Shown here piece after piece: positions 42,111-51,627 of a DNA stretch of 64,000 nt. The notes beneath the pieces were generated by a model, which saw only the letters and a program-made list of their open reading frames with translations, did not search any database and was not told the DNA's origin. Source of the DNA: Lysobacter auxotrophicus (GTDB lineage Bacteria > Pseudomonadota > Gammaproteobacteria > Xanthomonadales > Xanthomonadaceae); contig NZ_AP027041.1 in the NCBI RefSeq assembly GCF_027924565.1, forward strand, positions 1,860,001-1,924,000. The letters run 5' to 3'. Made by a program: the position numbers and the translations under genes. How positions within the stretch are numbered: the stretch's first letter is position 1; the number at the start of each line of letters is the position of its first letter.

Positions 42111-43172
42111 ATGTCCATCGTGCGCAGAGCCCTGCAGGCCGCCGTGTTGCTTTTCGCGACCGTCGCCCTGGCAGGTTGCAACCTGTTGGTCCTCAATCCC
42201 GCCGGCGATATCGCGGCCCGACAAGGGCAGCTGATCATCGTCTCGACGGTCCTCATGCTGATCGTGATCGTCCCGGTGATCGCGCTCACGCTGCTGTTCG
42301 CGTGGCGTTACCGCGCGTCGAACCGCAGCGCCACGTACAAGCCGGACTGGGATCACTCGACCCAGCTGGAGCTGGTGATCTGGGGCGTGCCGCTGCTGAT
42401 CATCATCGCGCTGGGCGCGATCACGTGGATCAGCACGCACCTGCTGGATCCGTTCCGTCCGCTCGATCGCATCTCCGCCGGTCGTCCGGTGCCGGCCGAC
42501 GTGAAGCCGCTGGAAATCCAGGTCGTCGCGCTCGACTGGAAGTGGCTGTTCGTCTATCCGGAAGAGGGCATCGCGACGGTGAACGAGATCGCCGTGCCGG
42601 TCGATCGTCCCGTGCATTTCCGCATCACCTCGTCATCGGTGATGAACACCTTCTACGTGCCCGCGCTGGCCGGCATGATCTACGGCATGCCCGGCATGGA
42701 GAGCGAGCTCAACGCCGTGATCAACGAGGCGGGCGTATACGACGGCTTCTCGGCGAACTACAGCGGCGCGGGCTTCTCGCACATGCGCTTCAAGTTCCAT
42801 GGCATGTCCGACGCCGATTACGCGCGTTGGCTCAACGACGTGCGCGCCGGCGGCGACGCGCTCACGCGCGCGGCGTACCTCGAACTGGAAAAACCGTCCG
42901 AACGCGAACCTGTGCGCCACTTCGCGCGCGTCGACAACGGCCTGTTCGATGCGGTGCTCAACCGCTGCGTGGACATGGACCGCTTGTGCATGAACCAGAT
43001 GATGGCGATCGACGCCACCGGCGGCTTGGGCCTGGCGGGCCTGCAGCCGCTGGCCACGCCGCGCCGCGGCGACCCGCGCCTGGGCGCGTACGTGTCGGCG
43101 AAGGTGTGCTCCGTCAACGATGCCGTGCCCCAGTCCCTGTCTGGCTCGATCGTCGGCATGAAGGCGCCTTGA
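42111..43172 (+). CDS. cyoA: Cytochrome bo3 quinol oxidase subunit II
   Basis: A 353-residue lipoprotein with signal VALAGC, two membrane helices (about 38-62 and 85-108) and a periplasmic cupredoxin domain. The domain lacks the Cu-A ligands: the region ANYSGAGFSHMRFKFHG has no Cys pair, which is diagnostic of quinol rather than cytochrome c oxidases. The C-terminal extension after residue 230 (COX aromatic-rich motif region) is typical of CyoA. It is the first gene of cyoABCD. Confidence 0.96.
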   Translation: MSIVRRALQAAVLLFATVALAGCNLLVLNPAGDIAARQGQLIIVSTVLMLIVIVPVIALTLLFAWRYRASNRSATYKPDWDHSTQLELVIWGVPLLIIIALGAITWISTHLLDPFRPLDRISAGRPVPADVKPLEIQVVALDWKWLFVYPEEGIATVNEIAVPVDRPVHFRITSSSVMNTFYVPALAGMIYGMPGMESELNAVINEAGVYDGFSANYSGAGFSHMRFKFHGMSDADYARWLNDVRAGGDALTRAAYLELEKPSEREPVRHFARVDNGLFDAVLNRCVDMDRLCMNQMMAIDATGGLGLAGLQPLATPRRGDPRLGAYVSAKVCSVNDAVPQSLSGSIVGMKAP

Positions 43173-43225
43173 GCGCCGTCCTGATGCCGACCTGTTTCTT
43201 GGCCTGAAAGCCCCGGAATTCCGCG

Positions 43226-45241
43226 ATGTCCCTCGAAAGCGCTACCGTCCCCACCTCGCCGATCTTCGGCCGCATGACATGGGAATCCATTCCCATGTTC
43301 CATGAGCCGATCCTGGCGGTCACCTTCATCGGCACCGTGCTGCTCGGCCTCGCACTGCTGGCCGTGATCACCAGGCAGAAGCTGTGGGGCTACCTCTGGA
43401 ACGAGTGGTTCACCAGCATCGACCACAAGAAGATCGGCATCATGTACATCGTGCTGGGTCTGGTGATGCTGCTGCGCGGCTTCGCCGACGCGGTGATGAT
43501 GCGCCTCCAGCAGGCCATGGCCTTCGGCGACAGCACCGGTTACCTGCCGCCCGCGCACTACGACCAGATCTTCACCGCGCACGGCGTGATCATGATCTTC
43601 TTCGTGGCCATGCCGCTGGTCACGGGGCTGATGAACTACCTCGTGCCGCTGCAGATCGGCGCGCGCGACGTGGCGTTCCCGTTCCTCAACAACTTCAGCT
43701 TCTGGATGACCGTCTCCGGCGCGGTGCTGGTGATGATGTCGCTGTTCTTCGGCGAGTTCGCCGCGACCGGCTGGCTCGCGTATCCGCCGCTGTCGGGCAT
43801 CGCCTTCAGTCCGGGTGTCGGTGTCGATTACTACATATGGGCGCTGCAGATAGCAGGCGTCGGTACATTGCTGTCGGGCGTGAACCTGCTGGTGACCATC
43901 ATCAAGATGCGCGCACCGGGCATGACCATGATGAAGATGCCGATCTTCACCTGGACCTCGCTGTGCACCAACGTGCTGATCGTGGTGTCGTTCCCGGTGC
44001 TGACCGCCGTGCTGGCGCTGCTCGCGCTCGACCGTTACGCCGGCACGAACTTCTTCACCAGCGACCTTGGCGGCAACGCCATGATGTACGTGAACCTGAT
44101 CTGGATCTGGGGCCACCCGGAGGTCTACATCCTGATCCTGCCGCTGTTCGGCGCGTACTCGGAAATCGTGTCCACCTACTCGGGCAAGCGCCTGTTCGGC
44201 TACTCGTCGATGGTCTACGCGACGGTGTGCATCACGGTGCTGTCGTACCTGGTGTGGCTGCACCACTTCTTCACGATGGGGTCGGGCGCGAGCGTCAACT
44301 CGTTCTTCGGCATCACCACGATGATCATCTCGATCCCGACGGGCGCGAAGATCTTCAACTGGCTGTTCACCATGTACCGCGGCCGCATCCGCTTCGAAGT
44401 CCCGATGCTGTGGACGATCGGCTTCATGATCACCTTCGTGATCGGCGGCATGACCGGCGTGCTGCTGGCCGTCCCGCCGGCGGACTTCGTGCTGCACAAC
44501 AGCCTGTTCCTGGTCGCGCACTTCCACAACGTGATCATCGGCGGCGTGGTGTTCGGCCTGTTCGCGGCGATGACGCACTGGTTCCCGAAGGCCTTCGGCT
44601 TCAAGCTCGATCCGTTCTGGGGCAAGGTGTCGTTCTGGTTCTGGTTCTTCGGCTTCTGGTTCGCCTTCATGCCCATCTACATCCTGGGCCTGATGGGCGT
44701 GACGCGCCGCGTGAGCCACTTCGAGGACGCCTCGCTGCAGCCCTGGTTCATGACGGCGGCCTTCGGCGCCGCCCTGATCGCCGTCGGCATCGCGGCGTTC
44801 CTGTTCTGCATCTACGTCAGCTTCCGCAAGCGCGACCAGCTGCGCGACGTCACCGGCGATCCGTGGGACGGCCGCACGCTGGAGTGGTCCACGTCCTCGC
44901 CGCCGCCGGCGTACAACTTCGCCTTCACGCCGGTCGTGCACGACACCGACGCGTGGTGGGACATGAAGCAGCGCGGGTTCACGCGCGTCCGCGACGGCTT
45001 CCTTGCGGTGCACATGCCCAGGAACACGCCGGCCGGCCTGGTGCTGGCGCTGCTGAGCACGGCGGGCGGCTTCGCGATGATCTGGCACCTGTGGTGGCTG
45101 GCCGTCGCATCGCTGGTGGCCGTGGTGGCCTACGCGATCTGGCACACCTTCAACTACGACCGCGACTACCACATCCCCGCCGATGAAGTAGCCGCGACCG
45201 AACAGGCACGCACCCTGCAACTGGAGACGTTCCGTGGCTGA
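43226..45241 (+). CDS. cyoB: Cytochrome bo3 quinol oxidase subunit I
   Basis: The 671-residue catalytic subunit, oxidising ubiquinol and reducing O2 with proton pumping. It has about 15 helices. Landmarks are [20 protein letters not shown] (Cu-B His, cross-linked Tyr), [10 protein letters not shown] (Cu-B His pair) and [13 protein letters not shown] (haem ligands). The N-terminus [14 protein letters not shown] and the C-terminal helices are those of CyoB rather than CtaD. It overlaps cyoC by 8 bases. Confidence 0.97.
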   Translation: MSLESATVPTSPIFGRMTWESIPMFHEPILAVTFIGTVLLGLALLAVITRQKLWGYLWNEWFTSIDHKKIGIMYIVLGLVMLLRGFADAVMMRLQQAMAFGDSTGYLPPAHYDQIFTAHGVIMIFFVAMPLVTGLMNYLVPLQIGARDVAFPFLNNFSFWMTVSGAVLVMMSLFFGEFAATGWLAYPPLSGIAFSPGVGVDYYIWALQIAGVGTLLSGVNLLVTIIKMRAPGMTMMKMPIFTWTSLCTNVLIVVSFPVLTAVLALLALDRYAGTNFFTSDLGGNAMMYVNLIWIWGHPEVYILILPLFGAYSEIVSTYSGKRLFGYSSMVYATVCITVLSYLVWLHHFFTMGSGASVNSFFGITTMIISIPTGAKIFNWLFTMYRGRIRFEVPMLWTIGFMITFVIGGMTGVLLAVPPADFVLHNSLFLVAHFHNVIIGGVVFGLFAAMTHWFPKAFGFKLDPFWGKVSFWFWFFGFWFAFMPIYILGLMGVTRRVSHFEDASLQPWFMTAAFGAALIAVGIAAFLFCIYVSFRKRDQLRDVTGDPWDGRTLEWSTSSPPPAYNFAFTPVVHDTDAWWDMKQRGFTRVRDGFLAVHMPRNTPAGLVLALLSTAGGFAMIWHLWWLAVASLVAVVAYAIWHTFNYDRDYHIPADEVAATEQARTLQLETFRG

Positions 45242-45863
45242 GTCCATCGCATTGACCCGTGAAGACGGCGCGCCGGTCTTCCTCGACACGCAGGGCCGCC
45301 ACCATCCGGAGAACGGCACGCTGCTGGGCTTCTGGATCTATCTGCTCAGCGACCTGATGATCTTCGGGTGCCTGTTCGCGACCTTCGGCGTGCTCGGCCG
45401 CAGCTTCGCGGCCGGCCCGTCGGGCGCGGACCTGTTCGACCTGAAGCTCGTCGCGGTGAACACCGCCGTGCTGCTGGTGTCCTCGATCACCTACGGCTTC
45501 GCGATGATCGCGATGCAGGCGCGCAACAAGCGCGGCGTGATCGCCTGGCTCATCGTGACTGGCCTGCTCGGCGCGACGTTCCTGGCGATCGAGCTGTACG
45601 AGTTCCACCACTTCATCCACATCGGCGCCGGTCCGCAGCGAAGCGCGTTCCTGTCCTCGTTCTTCGCGCTGGTGGGCACGCACGGGCTGCACGTGTTCTT
45701 CGGCGTGATCTGGCTGATCGTGCTGTGCCTGCAGGTGCGCAAGCACGGCCTGACGCGCGCCAACACGCGCCGCGTCGCGTGCCTGTCGATGTTCTGGCAC
45801 TTCCTCGACGTCGTCTGGATCGGCGTCTTCACCTTCGTCTACCTGATGGGCTCGCTGCGATGA
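45234..45863 (+). CDS. cyoC: Cytochrome bo3 quinol oxidase subunit III
   Basis: A 209-residue five-helix protein with [20 protein letters not shown], the family start, the conserved [13 protein letters not shown] loop and [19 protein letters not shown]. It stabilises subunit I. Its start lies inside the end of cyoB and its stop overlaps the cyoD start (ATGA), so the genes are translationally coupled. Confidence 0.96.
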   Translation: MAESIALTREDGAPVFLDTQGRHHPENGTLLGFWIYLLSDLMIFGCLFATFGVLGRSFAAGPSGADLFDLKLVAVNTAVLLVSSITYGFAMIAMQARNKRGVIAWLIVTGLLGATFLAIELYEFHHFIHIGAGPQRSAFLSSFFALVGTHGLHVFFGVIWLIVLCLQVRKHGLTRANTRRVACLSMFWHFLDVVWIGVFTFVYLMGSLR

Positions 45864-46252
45864 GTGACCACGCACACCACGACCACGACGACGACTTCCT
45901 CGAGACCGGCATCCCGCACGTCTCGAAGAAGGAGTACCTGACCGGCTTCGTGCTGTCGGTCATCCTCACCGCCATCCCGTTCGCGTTGGTGATGGGCGGC
46001 TCGGCCATCAGCACGCCGCTGCTGGTGCTGATCCTGCTGGGCTTCGCGGCCGTGCAGGTGGTGGTGCACATGGTCTACTTCCTGCACATGAACGCGAAGT
46101 CCGAGGGCGGCTGGAACGCGCTCGCGCTGATCTTCACCGTCGTGCTGGTGGTGATCGTGCTCAGCGGTTCGTTGTGGGTCATGCACCACCTCAACACCAA
46201 CATGATGCCCGGCGCGCACGAGATGCAGGAGATGCTGAAGAACGCGCCGTAA
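45860..46252 (+). CDS. cyoD: Cytochrome bo3 quinol oxidase subunit IV
   Basis: A 130-residue protein with a His/Asp-rich N-terminus (HAHHDHDDDF), three membrane helices and the CyoD signature AAVQVVVHMVYFLHMNAKSEGG. The C-terminal extension after the last helix (HHLNTNMMPGAHEMQEML) is Met/His-rich. Subunit IV supports assembly of subunit I. The start overlaps the cyoC stop, and the SURF1-like gene begins 9 bases downstream. Confidence 0.95.
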   Translation: MSDHAHHDHDDDFLETGIPHVSKKEYLTGFVLSVILTAIPFALVMGGSAISTPLLVLILLGFAAVQVVVHMVYFLHMNAKSEGGWNALALIFTVVLVVIVLSGSLWVMHHLNTNMMPGAHEMQEMLKNAP

Positions 46253-46261
46253 CCGCACGCC

Positions 46262-47050
46262 ATGCACGACGCCGCCGATCCGCAACCGGTCCGCCAGGGG
46301 CGACGCCCCTGGGTGCTGGCGATGTTCGCCACGCTGCTGGCGGTCGCCTTCGTCGGCTTCGTGTCGCTGGGGGTGTGGCAGGTCCAGCGCATGGGCTGGA
46401 AGCACGAACTGATCGCCCGCGTCGATGCGCGGGTACACGCCGCGCCGGTGCCCGCACCGGCGCGCGCGCAATGGGCCGCCGTTACCGAAGCCTCCGACGG
46501 CTACCGGCACGTGAGCGCCTCCGGCCGCTTCGTGCCGGGCATGGAAACGCGCACGCAGGCGGTGACCGAACTCGGCGCCGGCTTCTGGTCGCTCGTCCCG
46601 CTGCATACCGACGCAGGCGATTACGTGCTGATCAACCGTGGTTTCGTGCCGGTGATCGGCAAGGCCGCGATCGATACCGACCCCGTCAAGACCGTGACAC
46701 CGCCGCCGCAGGGCAGGGTGGTCGTCAACGGACTGCTGCGCACCAGCGAGCCCGGCGGCGGTTTCCTTCGGCAGAACGATCCCGCGCAGGGGCGCTGGTA
46801 CTCGCGCGACGTCGCCGCCATCGCGCAGTCGCACCGGCTGCCGGCCGATCGCGTCGCGCCGTACTTCATCGATGCCGACCGGGAGACCGCTTCGCCGGTG
46901 TGGCCGCGCGCCGGCATGACCATCGTGAAGTTCCGCGATTCGCACCTGTCCTACGCGCTGACGTGGTTCGGCATGGCATTGCTGACAGTGGTGGCCGGCG
47001 GTTTCCTGTTCGCGTCGGAGCGCCGCTTGCGCCATGATCGGCGCCGGTAA
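46262..47050 (+). CDS. SURF1 family oxidase assembly protein
   Basis: A 262-residue SURF1-type protein with one helix near each end (residues 18-40 and 228-250) and a periplasmic domain between. It shows the family motifs LGVWQVQRMGWKHELI at the N-terminus, FWSLVPLHTDAGDYVLINRGFVP in the middle and NHLSYALTWF-like HLSYALTWFGMALL at the end. It aids haem a/o insertion into subunit I. Its place directly after cyoD suggests it serves the quinol oxidase, and possibly also the caa3-type enzyme. Confidence 0.92.
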   Translation: MHDAADPQPVRQGRRPWVLAMFATLLAVAFVGFVSLGVWQVQRMGWKHELIARVDARVHAAPVPAPARAQWAAVTEASDGYRHVSASGRFVPGMETRTQAVTELGAGFWSLVPLHTDAGDYVLINRGFVPVIGKAAIDTDPVKTVTPPPQGRVVVNGLLRTSEPGGGFLRQNDPAQGRWYSRDVAAIAQSHRLPADRVAPYFIDADRETASPVWPRAGMTIVKFRDSHLSYALTWFGMALLTVVAGGFLFASERRLRHDRRR

Positions 47051-47080
47051 AACGCGCCCCGCGTCGTCATCGACCCGAAC

Positions 47081-48433
47081 ATGCCCTCACGCACCCTCCA
47101 GGACGAACTGGCCGCCGACAGCGGGCGCAGGCTTCCCGCGTTGACGCGCTGGCGCGGCAGCGCCGGGCTGCGCAACATGCAGCAGCTGATCCAGCTGCGC
47201 TGGATCGCGGTGATCGGCCAGGTCGCGACGATCCTCGTCGTGCATTACGGCCTGGGCATCGGGCTGCCGCTCAAGCCGATGTTCATCGTGCTCGCCGCGC
47301 TCACGCTGTTCAACATTGCCAGCCAGCTGTGGTGGCGCCGGCGCGAACACGCCTCCAGCAATGCGCTGCTCGTCTCGCTGCTGGTGGACGTCGCGTCGCT
47401 GACGATCCAGCTGTTCCTCTCCGGCGGCATCACCAATCCGTTCGTGTTCCTCTACCTGCTGCAGGTGGTGTTGAGCACCGTGGTGCTGCGCTCGCCGCTG
47501 AGCTGGGTCATCGCCGGCGCGGCGGCGTTCTGCGTGACGGGCCTCACGCTGGTGCGCACGCCCATCGCGCTCACCGTCGAACCCGCGCGCGGCCTGGGCG
47601 ATCACTACGTGCAGGGCCTGCTGATCTGCTTCCTGCTGATCGCGGGCCTGCTGGTGGTGTTCCTCACGCGCATCGGCCGCATCCTGCGCGAACGCGACGC
47701 GCGCCTGGCCGAACTTCGCCAACGCGCCGCGGAAGAAGAACACATCGTGCGCATGGGCCTGCTCGCCTCGGGCGCCGCGCACGAACTGGGCACGCCGCTG
47801 TCGACGCTGTCCGTCATCCTGGGCGACTGGCAGCACCTGCCGACCATCGCGTCGGAAGGGGAACTGCATCGCGACGTCATCGAAATGCAGCAGCAGGTGG
47901 CGCGCTGCAAATCCATCGTCACCAACATCCTGCTCGCCGCCGGCGGGCCGCGCGCCGAAGCGCCGGTGGAAATGGGCCTGCACGCGATGCTCGACGGCTT
48001 CGCGGAGGAATGGCGGCAGGCGCGCAATCCCGCGCAGTTCAGCTACGCCAACCGTTGCAGCCTCGATCCGCTCATCGTGTCCGACACCGGCCTGCGGCAG
48101 ATGGTCTTCAACGTGCTCGACAACGCGCTGGAAGCCTCGCCGGGCTGGGTCGCGATGGATGCCCACTGCGACGGCGAGGAACTCATCATCGACGTGAGCG
48201 ATGCCGGCCCGGGCTTCGCCGCCGACGTGCTCGAACGGCTGGGCTCGCCGTACAACACCAGCAAGGGGCGTCCGGGCGGCGGGCTCGGTTTGTTCCTCTC
48301 GATGAATGTTGCGCGTACGCTGGGCGGGAGCCTGCGGGCGAGGAACAGGCCGCAGGGTGGCGCGGTGGTCACGATGACGCTCCCGCTTTCGGCCATCGCG
48401 ATCGAGGAAGAACATGACGATGTCGAAGACTGA
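47081..48433 (+). CDS. regB: RegB/PrrB/ActS-type redox-sensing histidine kinase
   Basis: A 450-residue sensor kinase with six N-terminal helices. It contains the quinone-sensing box GGITNPF (from Gly115), the H box GAAHELGTPLSTL (His234) and a redox-candidate Cys276 (QVARCKSIV) corresponding to the reactive Cys of RegB. The ATPase domain has FNVLDNALEASPGW, DAGPGFA and GGGLGLFLSM. RegB senses the ubiquinone pool and oxygen-linked redox state. Being directly downstream of the quinol oxidase genes, it probably controls respiratory genes including its own cluster. It overlaps regA by 20 bases. Confidence 0.94.
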   Translation: MPSRTLQDELAADSGRRLPALTRWRGSAGLRNMQQLIQLRWIAVIGQVATILVVHYGLGIGLPLKPMFIVLAALTLFNIASQLWWRRREHASSNALLVSLLVDVASLTIQLFLSGGITNPFVFLYLLQVVLSTVVLRSPLSWVIAGAAAFCVTGLTLVRTPIALTVEPARGLGDHYVQGLLICFLLIAGLLVVFLTRIGRILRERDARLAELRQRAAEEEHIVRMGLLASGAAHELGTPLSTLSVILGDWQHLPTIASEGELHRDVIEMQQQVARCKSIVTNILLAAGGPRAEAPVEMGLHAMLDGFAEEWRQARNPAQFSYANRCSLDPLIVSDTGLRQMVFNVLDNALEASPGWVAMDAHCDGEELIIDVSDAGPGFAADVLERLGSPYNTSKGRPGGGLGLFLSMNVARTLGGSLRARNRPQGGAVVTMTLPLSAIAIEEEHDDVED

Positions 48434-48959
48434 GCGCCGGCTGCTGATCGTGGAGGACGACGAGGCGTTCGCGCGGACGCTGGTGCGTTCCTTCGAGCGG
48501 CGCGGTTACCAGGTGCGTCACCTCACGGGCGAGGAGGGCATGCCCGCGTTGCTGGGCGAGTTCGCGCCGACGCATGCGGTGGTCGACCTGAAGCTCGCCG
48601 GCGGCGCGTCGGGCCTGTCCAGCGTGAAGCGCCTGCACGCCTTCGACGCGGACCTGGTCATCGTCGTGCTCACCGGCTACGCGAGCATCGCCACGGCAGT
48701 GGAGGCGATCAAGCTGGGCGCGCGGCACTACCTCGCCAAGCCGTCCAACACCGATGACATCGAAGCCGCGTTCGACCGCGCCGCGGGCGACACCGAAGTG
48801 GAACTCACCGAACGCACGACGTCGATCAAGACGCTGGAGTGGGAGCACATCCACGAAGCGCTCGCCGCAAGCGATTTCAACATCTCCGAGGCCGCGAGGC
48901 GGCTGGGCCTGCATCGGCGCACGCTGGCGCGGAAGCTGGAGAAGCGGCGGATCAAGTAG
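48414..48959 (+). CDS. regA: RegA/PrrA/ActR-type response regulator
   Basis: A 181-residue regulator with acidic pocket VEDDEAF, phosphoacceptor Asp58 (HAVVDLKLAGG), Thr in VVLTGYAS and Lys in YLAKPSNTDD. A short linker leads to a Fis-type HTH (about 140-181: HIHEALAASDFNISEAARRL, LHRRTLARKLEKRR), the highly conserved RegA DNA-binding end. It is coupled to regB by overlap. RegA activates or represses respiration, carbon and nitrogen genes in response to redox state. Confidence 0.95.
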   Translation: MTMSKTERRLLIVEDDEAFARTLVRSFERRGYQVRHLTGEEGMPALLGEFAPTHAVVDLKLAGGASGLSSVKRLHAFDADLVIVVLTGYASIATAVEAIKLGARHYLAKPSNTDDIEAAFDRAAGDTEVELTERTTSIKTLEWEHIHEALAASDFNISEAARRLGLHRRTLARKLEKRRIK

Positions 48960-48997
48960 GGCTCGCCGCGTTCGTTCGTGTCGAAACGCAGTTGCCG

Positions 48998-49104
48998 TTG
49001 TAGCCCGGGGAAGCGAAGCGCCCCCGGGGAACGCCGCCGCAAGGAACGAAACCCGGGTGCGCTTCGCTTACCCGGGCTACAAGAGCTACAAGAGCTACAA
49101 GAGA
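48998..49104. repeat. Large CCCGGG-type hairpin repeat, copy f, with 9-base tandem tail
   Basis: TTGTAGCCCGGGGAAGCGAA and its inverted partner GCGCTTCGCTTACCCGGGCT, ending ACAA at 49083. They are followed by tandem GAGCTACAA units (to about 49101) that extend the arm's end. The element lies between the convergent regA and patatin genes. Confidence 0.85.
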
Positions 49105-49114
49105 GCATGTCCCA

Positions 49115-50374
49115 TCACGGCACGCCGGGTCCGATCCCCGGCGGCAACGTGTACCAGACGGGCCCACGTTTCGCCGTACGTTCGCCCAGTTCGAACAGCC
49201 GCTTCATCTGGACCGGATCGAACGCCAGCGGATCGCCCAGCTCCTGGCCGGTCTCGATCGTCACCCAATGGAACGCCGAGCCGTTGCGCTGCGCGAAGGC
49301 GTATTCGCGGAAGAGGTCGCCGATGATCGTCGAGCGCCCCGAGCTTTCGATCACGCGCGTGGCGATGCTGCGGAACGAGCGCTCCGCCGGTCGCGCCGGC
49401 GGATCAAGCTGGCCGTTGTGGATCACGAAGATCTCGTCGCGCGCGGCGTGCTTCCCGGCGGCGCGATACAGGTGTGACGTGTCGAGCACGCCGACGTTCA
49501 CGAACACGTTCGCGCCGATGAACCCGTCCACGTGCATTTCGTCGAAGCGTTTCCCGCCGGCTTCCACCTCCACCAGCACCGGCGGGAAGACGATCGGCAC
49601 CGACGAGGACGCCAGCAGGATCGTGCGGAACAGTTCCAGTGCCCGCGCGTCGGCGTGCGTCGCGATCAGGCCCATGTTCCAGACGATGAACTCGCGCGCG
49701 TCCAGGTTCGCCGTGCCGATGTAAAGCCGCCGACCGCTGCGATGCGCGGCGGCGACCTGCGCGAGCAACGGGGCGTCGACATAGCGTTCGATGAGCGACG
49801 CCAGCGGGTCGCTGCGCGCGAGCGAATCATGGCGGAACACGACGCCGGCGGCGGAAAAGCCGGCGAGCACGTCGGCGCGCGTGGTGGTGGTGTAGAGCCG
49901 CTGCAGGATGTCGTCGTAACGCGGCCCGAGGAACGCGAAGGGCGCCATCAGCGCACCGGTCGATACGCCGGTGACGACCTTGAACACCGGACGCCGGCCC
50001 GTGGCCGTCCAGCCGCCGAGGAAGCCGGCGCCGAACGCGCCGAACGATCCGCCGCCCGACAACGCCAGCTGCGGGTAGCGGGTCTCGCCGTTCGCGTCGG
50101 GGGGAAAATCCGCCGCCGATTCGTCCTGCAGCGATTGCAGGAAGTCGCGCTCCATCGCGTCGCTGCGTCGCCCGGCGGCCGCGCGCACGTCGGGCATGCC
50201 GGCGATCGTCGCCGAGCCGGTGAGTTCCACCGGCACTGGATCGCGCGGCAGCGTCGCGCATCCGGCGAGCCAGAAGCACGCGAACGCCATCGCCGCGAGC
50301 ACGCTGCGCGCACGCCAACGCGCCCGCCCGAGGGCAATCAGAACGTCACGCGTCCACGCAGGCTGGCGACCCAC
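49115..50374 (-). CDS. Patatin-like phospholipase lipoprotein
   Basis: A 419-residue predicted lipase. It has the oxyanion Gly motif ALSGGGSFGAFGAGFL, the nucleophile elbow GVSTG (Ser in VVTGVSTGALMAP), and a catalytic Asp candidate in MHVDGFIGANVF, where the family usually has DGG/DGA. A lipobox (FACFWLAGC) suggests attachment to a membrane; the 30 residues before it from ATG 50374 are atypically long, so a later start (ATG 50290) is possible. Its start overlaps the OprB porin gene end. Confidence 0.87.
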   Translation of the reverse strand: MGRQPAWTRDVLIALGRARWRARSVLAAMAFACFWLAGCATLPRDPVPVELTGSATIAGMPDVRAAAGRRSDAMERDFLQSLQDESAADFPPDANGETRYPQLALSGGGSFGAFGAGFLGGWTATGRRPVFKVVTGVSTGALMAPFAFLGPRYDDILQRLYTTTTRADVLAGFSAAGVVFRHDSLARSDPLASLIERYVDAPLLAQVAAAHRSGRRLYIGTANLDAREFIVWNMGLIATHADARALELFRTILLASSSVPIVFPPVLVEVEAGGKRFDEMHVDGFIGANVFVNVGVLDTSHLYRAAGKHAARDEIFVIHNGQLDPPARPAERSFRSIATRVIESSGRSTIIGDLFREYAFAQRNGSAFHWVTIETGQELGDPLAFDPVQMKRLFELGERTAKRGPVWYTLPPGIGPGVP

Positions 50375-51627
50375 AGCACGCTCTCGTTCGGGTTGGTGGA
50401 CGGATCGAGGATGGCCAGCACGTCCGGCGTGATCGCGAAGTTGCGCGTGACGTGGAAGCGGTAGAACACCTCGATGGTGTACTGGGAGCGCAGGAACGAC
50501 GCCGCCGGTTCCGTCCAGCCCGCGCCGATGCCGACCAGGTTCGCCGGCGAGCCGCCCGGTCGCCAGCCGACGCCGGCCGACAGGCTCTTCTCCGCGGCCC
50601 AGTCCTCCGACACGCCGCCGCGGAAGAACACCATCGTCTGCGCCGCCACCATCCAGTTCGCGTTGAACGCGATGCCGTACGAACGCGGCGTGCCGTCTTC
50701 CTGCGCGTCGCGGTACCAGCTGGTGATGTGGAAGTTGTCCGGGTCCGTCGGGCCGCGCGCCTCGATCGGCAACCCCGCGCGCGAGCGCTGCGTCCAGCCG
50801 ATGTCGAAGTGGTAGAAGTGCTCGGACGTGTTGAAGAAATCGTCAATGGTGCTGCCGGTATCGTCGCTGCGCGCCGTGTACATGCCGGCCTGCAGGTAGA
50901 GGCCGCTGTCGGTCGGGTAGTACGCGGCGACCATGCCGAACCCGCGCAGCGGCGACTGGATCGTGGGACTGGTGGAGAACTGCTGGCTCAGGAACTGCCG
51001 GTTGTCGTCAAAGAACGGATACGCGTTGACGAAGTTCGGCGCGAAGATCTTGCCGATGGTGTACTGGAACTTGTTGCCGAACAGGTTCTGCCGGATGTAC
51101 GCCTGCGTCACGCCCAGGTCGAACTCGCCCCAGGTGGCCGCGGTCGGCACGATGGAACCGGCGGCGAAACCGGCGAACAGCGGCGGCAGGTCGCTGCCGA
51201 AGATCGGACGGCGATCCTCGATCGCCATCGCGAACGTGAGCGCTTCCGGCGTGCCGGCGCGGAACAGGTCGTAGGACAGGTTGAGCGTGAACTTCGCGCC
51301 GGTGGCATCGTGCTGGCCGACGAGGCTGTCGGAATAGTTCTGGTACAGCACGCCGTACGAACCGCCGAACGAGAAGCCAGTGCGCGCCTGCAACTGCTGC
51401 TTCCACGCGAACCACGGTTCCAGCACCGAGTCGCGCGGGAACGGGCTGCGCGTCGCCTCCGCATCGGACGCTTCCAGGTCGCCTTCGGCCGACAGCGTGC
51501 CCTGCATCAGCGGCGGATACGGCGCGTCGTCGTCCGCCGGCTGCACTTCGCCGAAGGCCGGCGCGCAGGCCAGCATCAGCAGCGCGGCGCAGGCGCTGCG
51601 GTGGCGCATGGCACGCGCCGCTTTCAT
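50338..51627 (-). CDS. OprB-family carbohydrate-selective porin
   Basis: A 429-residue outer-membrane porin with a signal peptide (ACAALLMLACAPAFG). It has amphipathic strands including QLQARTGFSFGGSYGVLYQN, NLFGNKFQYTIGKIFAPNF, LRGFGMVAAYYPTDSGLYLQ and QYTIEVFYRFHVTRNFAITP, and ends ASLRGRVTF with a terminal Phe, as in OprB/carbohydrate porins. It overlaps the CaiB-like gene by 4 bases (ATGA) and the patatin gene by 37 bases, making a three-gene operon. Substrate is not evident. Confidence 0.87.
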   Translation of the reverse strand: MKAARAMRHRSACAALLMLACAPAFGEVQPADDDAPYPPLMQGTLSAEGDLEASDAEATRSPFPRDSVLEPWFAWKQQLQARTGFSFGGSYGVLYQNYSDSLVGQHDATGAKFTLNLSYDLFRAGTPEALTFAMAIEDRRPIFGSDLPPLFAGFAAGSIVPTAATWGEFDLGVTQAYIRQNLFGNKFQYTIGKIFAPNFVNAYPFFDDNRQFLSQQFSTSPTIQSPLRGFGMVAAYYPTDSGLYLQAGMYTARSDDTGSTIDDFFNTSEHFYHFDIGWTQRSRAGLPIEARGPTDPDNFHITSWYRDAQEDGTPRSYGIAFNANWMVAAQTMVFFRGGVSEDWAAEKSLSAGVGWRPGGSPANLVGIGAGWTEPAASFLRSQYTIEVFYRFHVTRNFAITPDVLAILDPSTNPNESVLWVASLRGRVTF

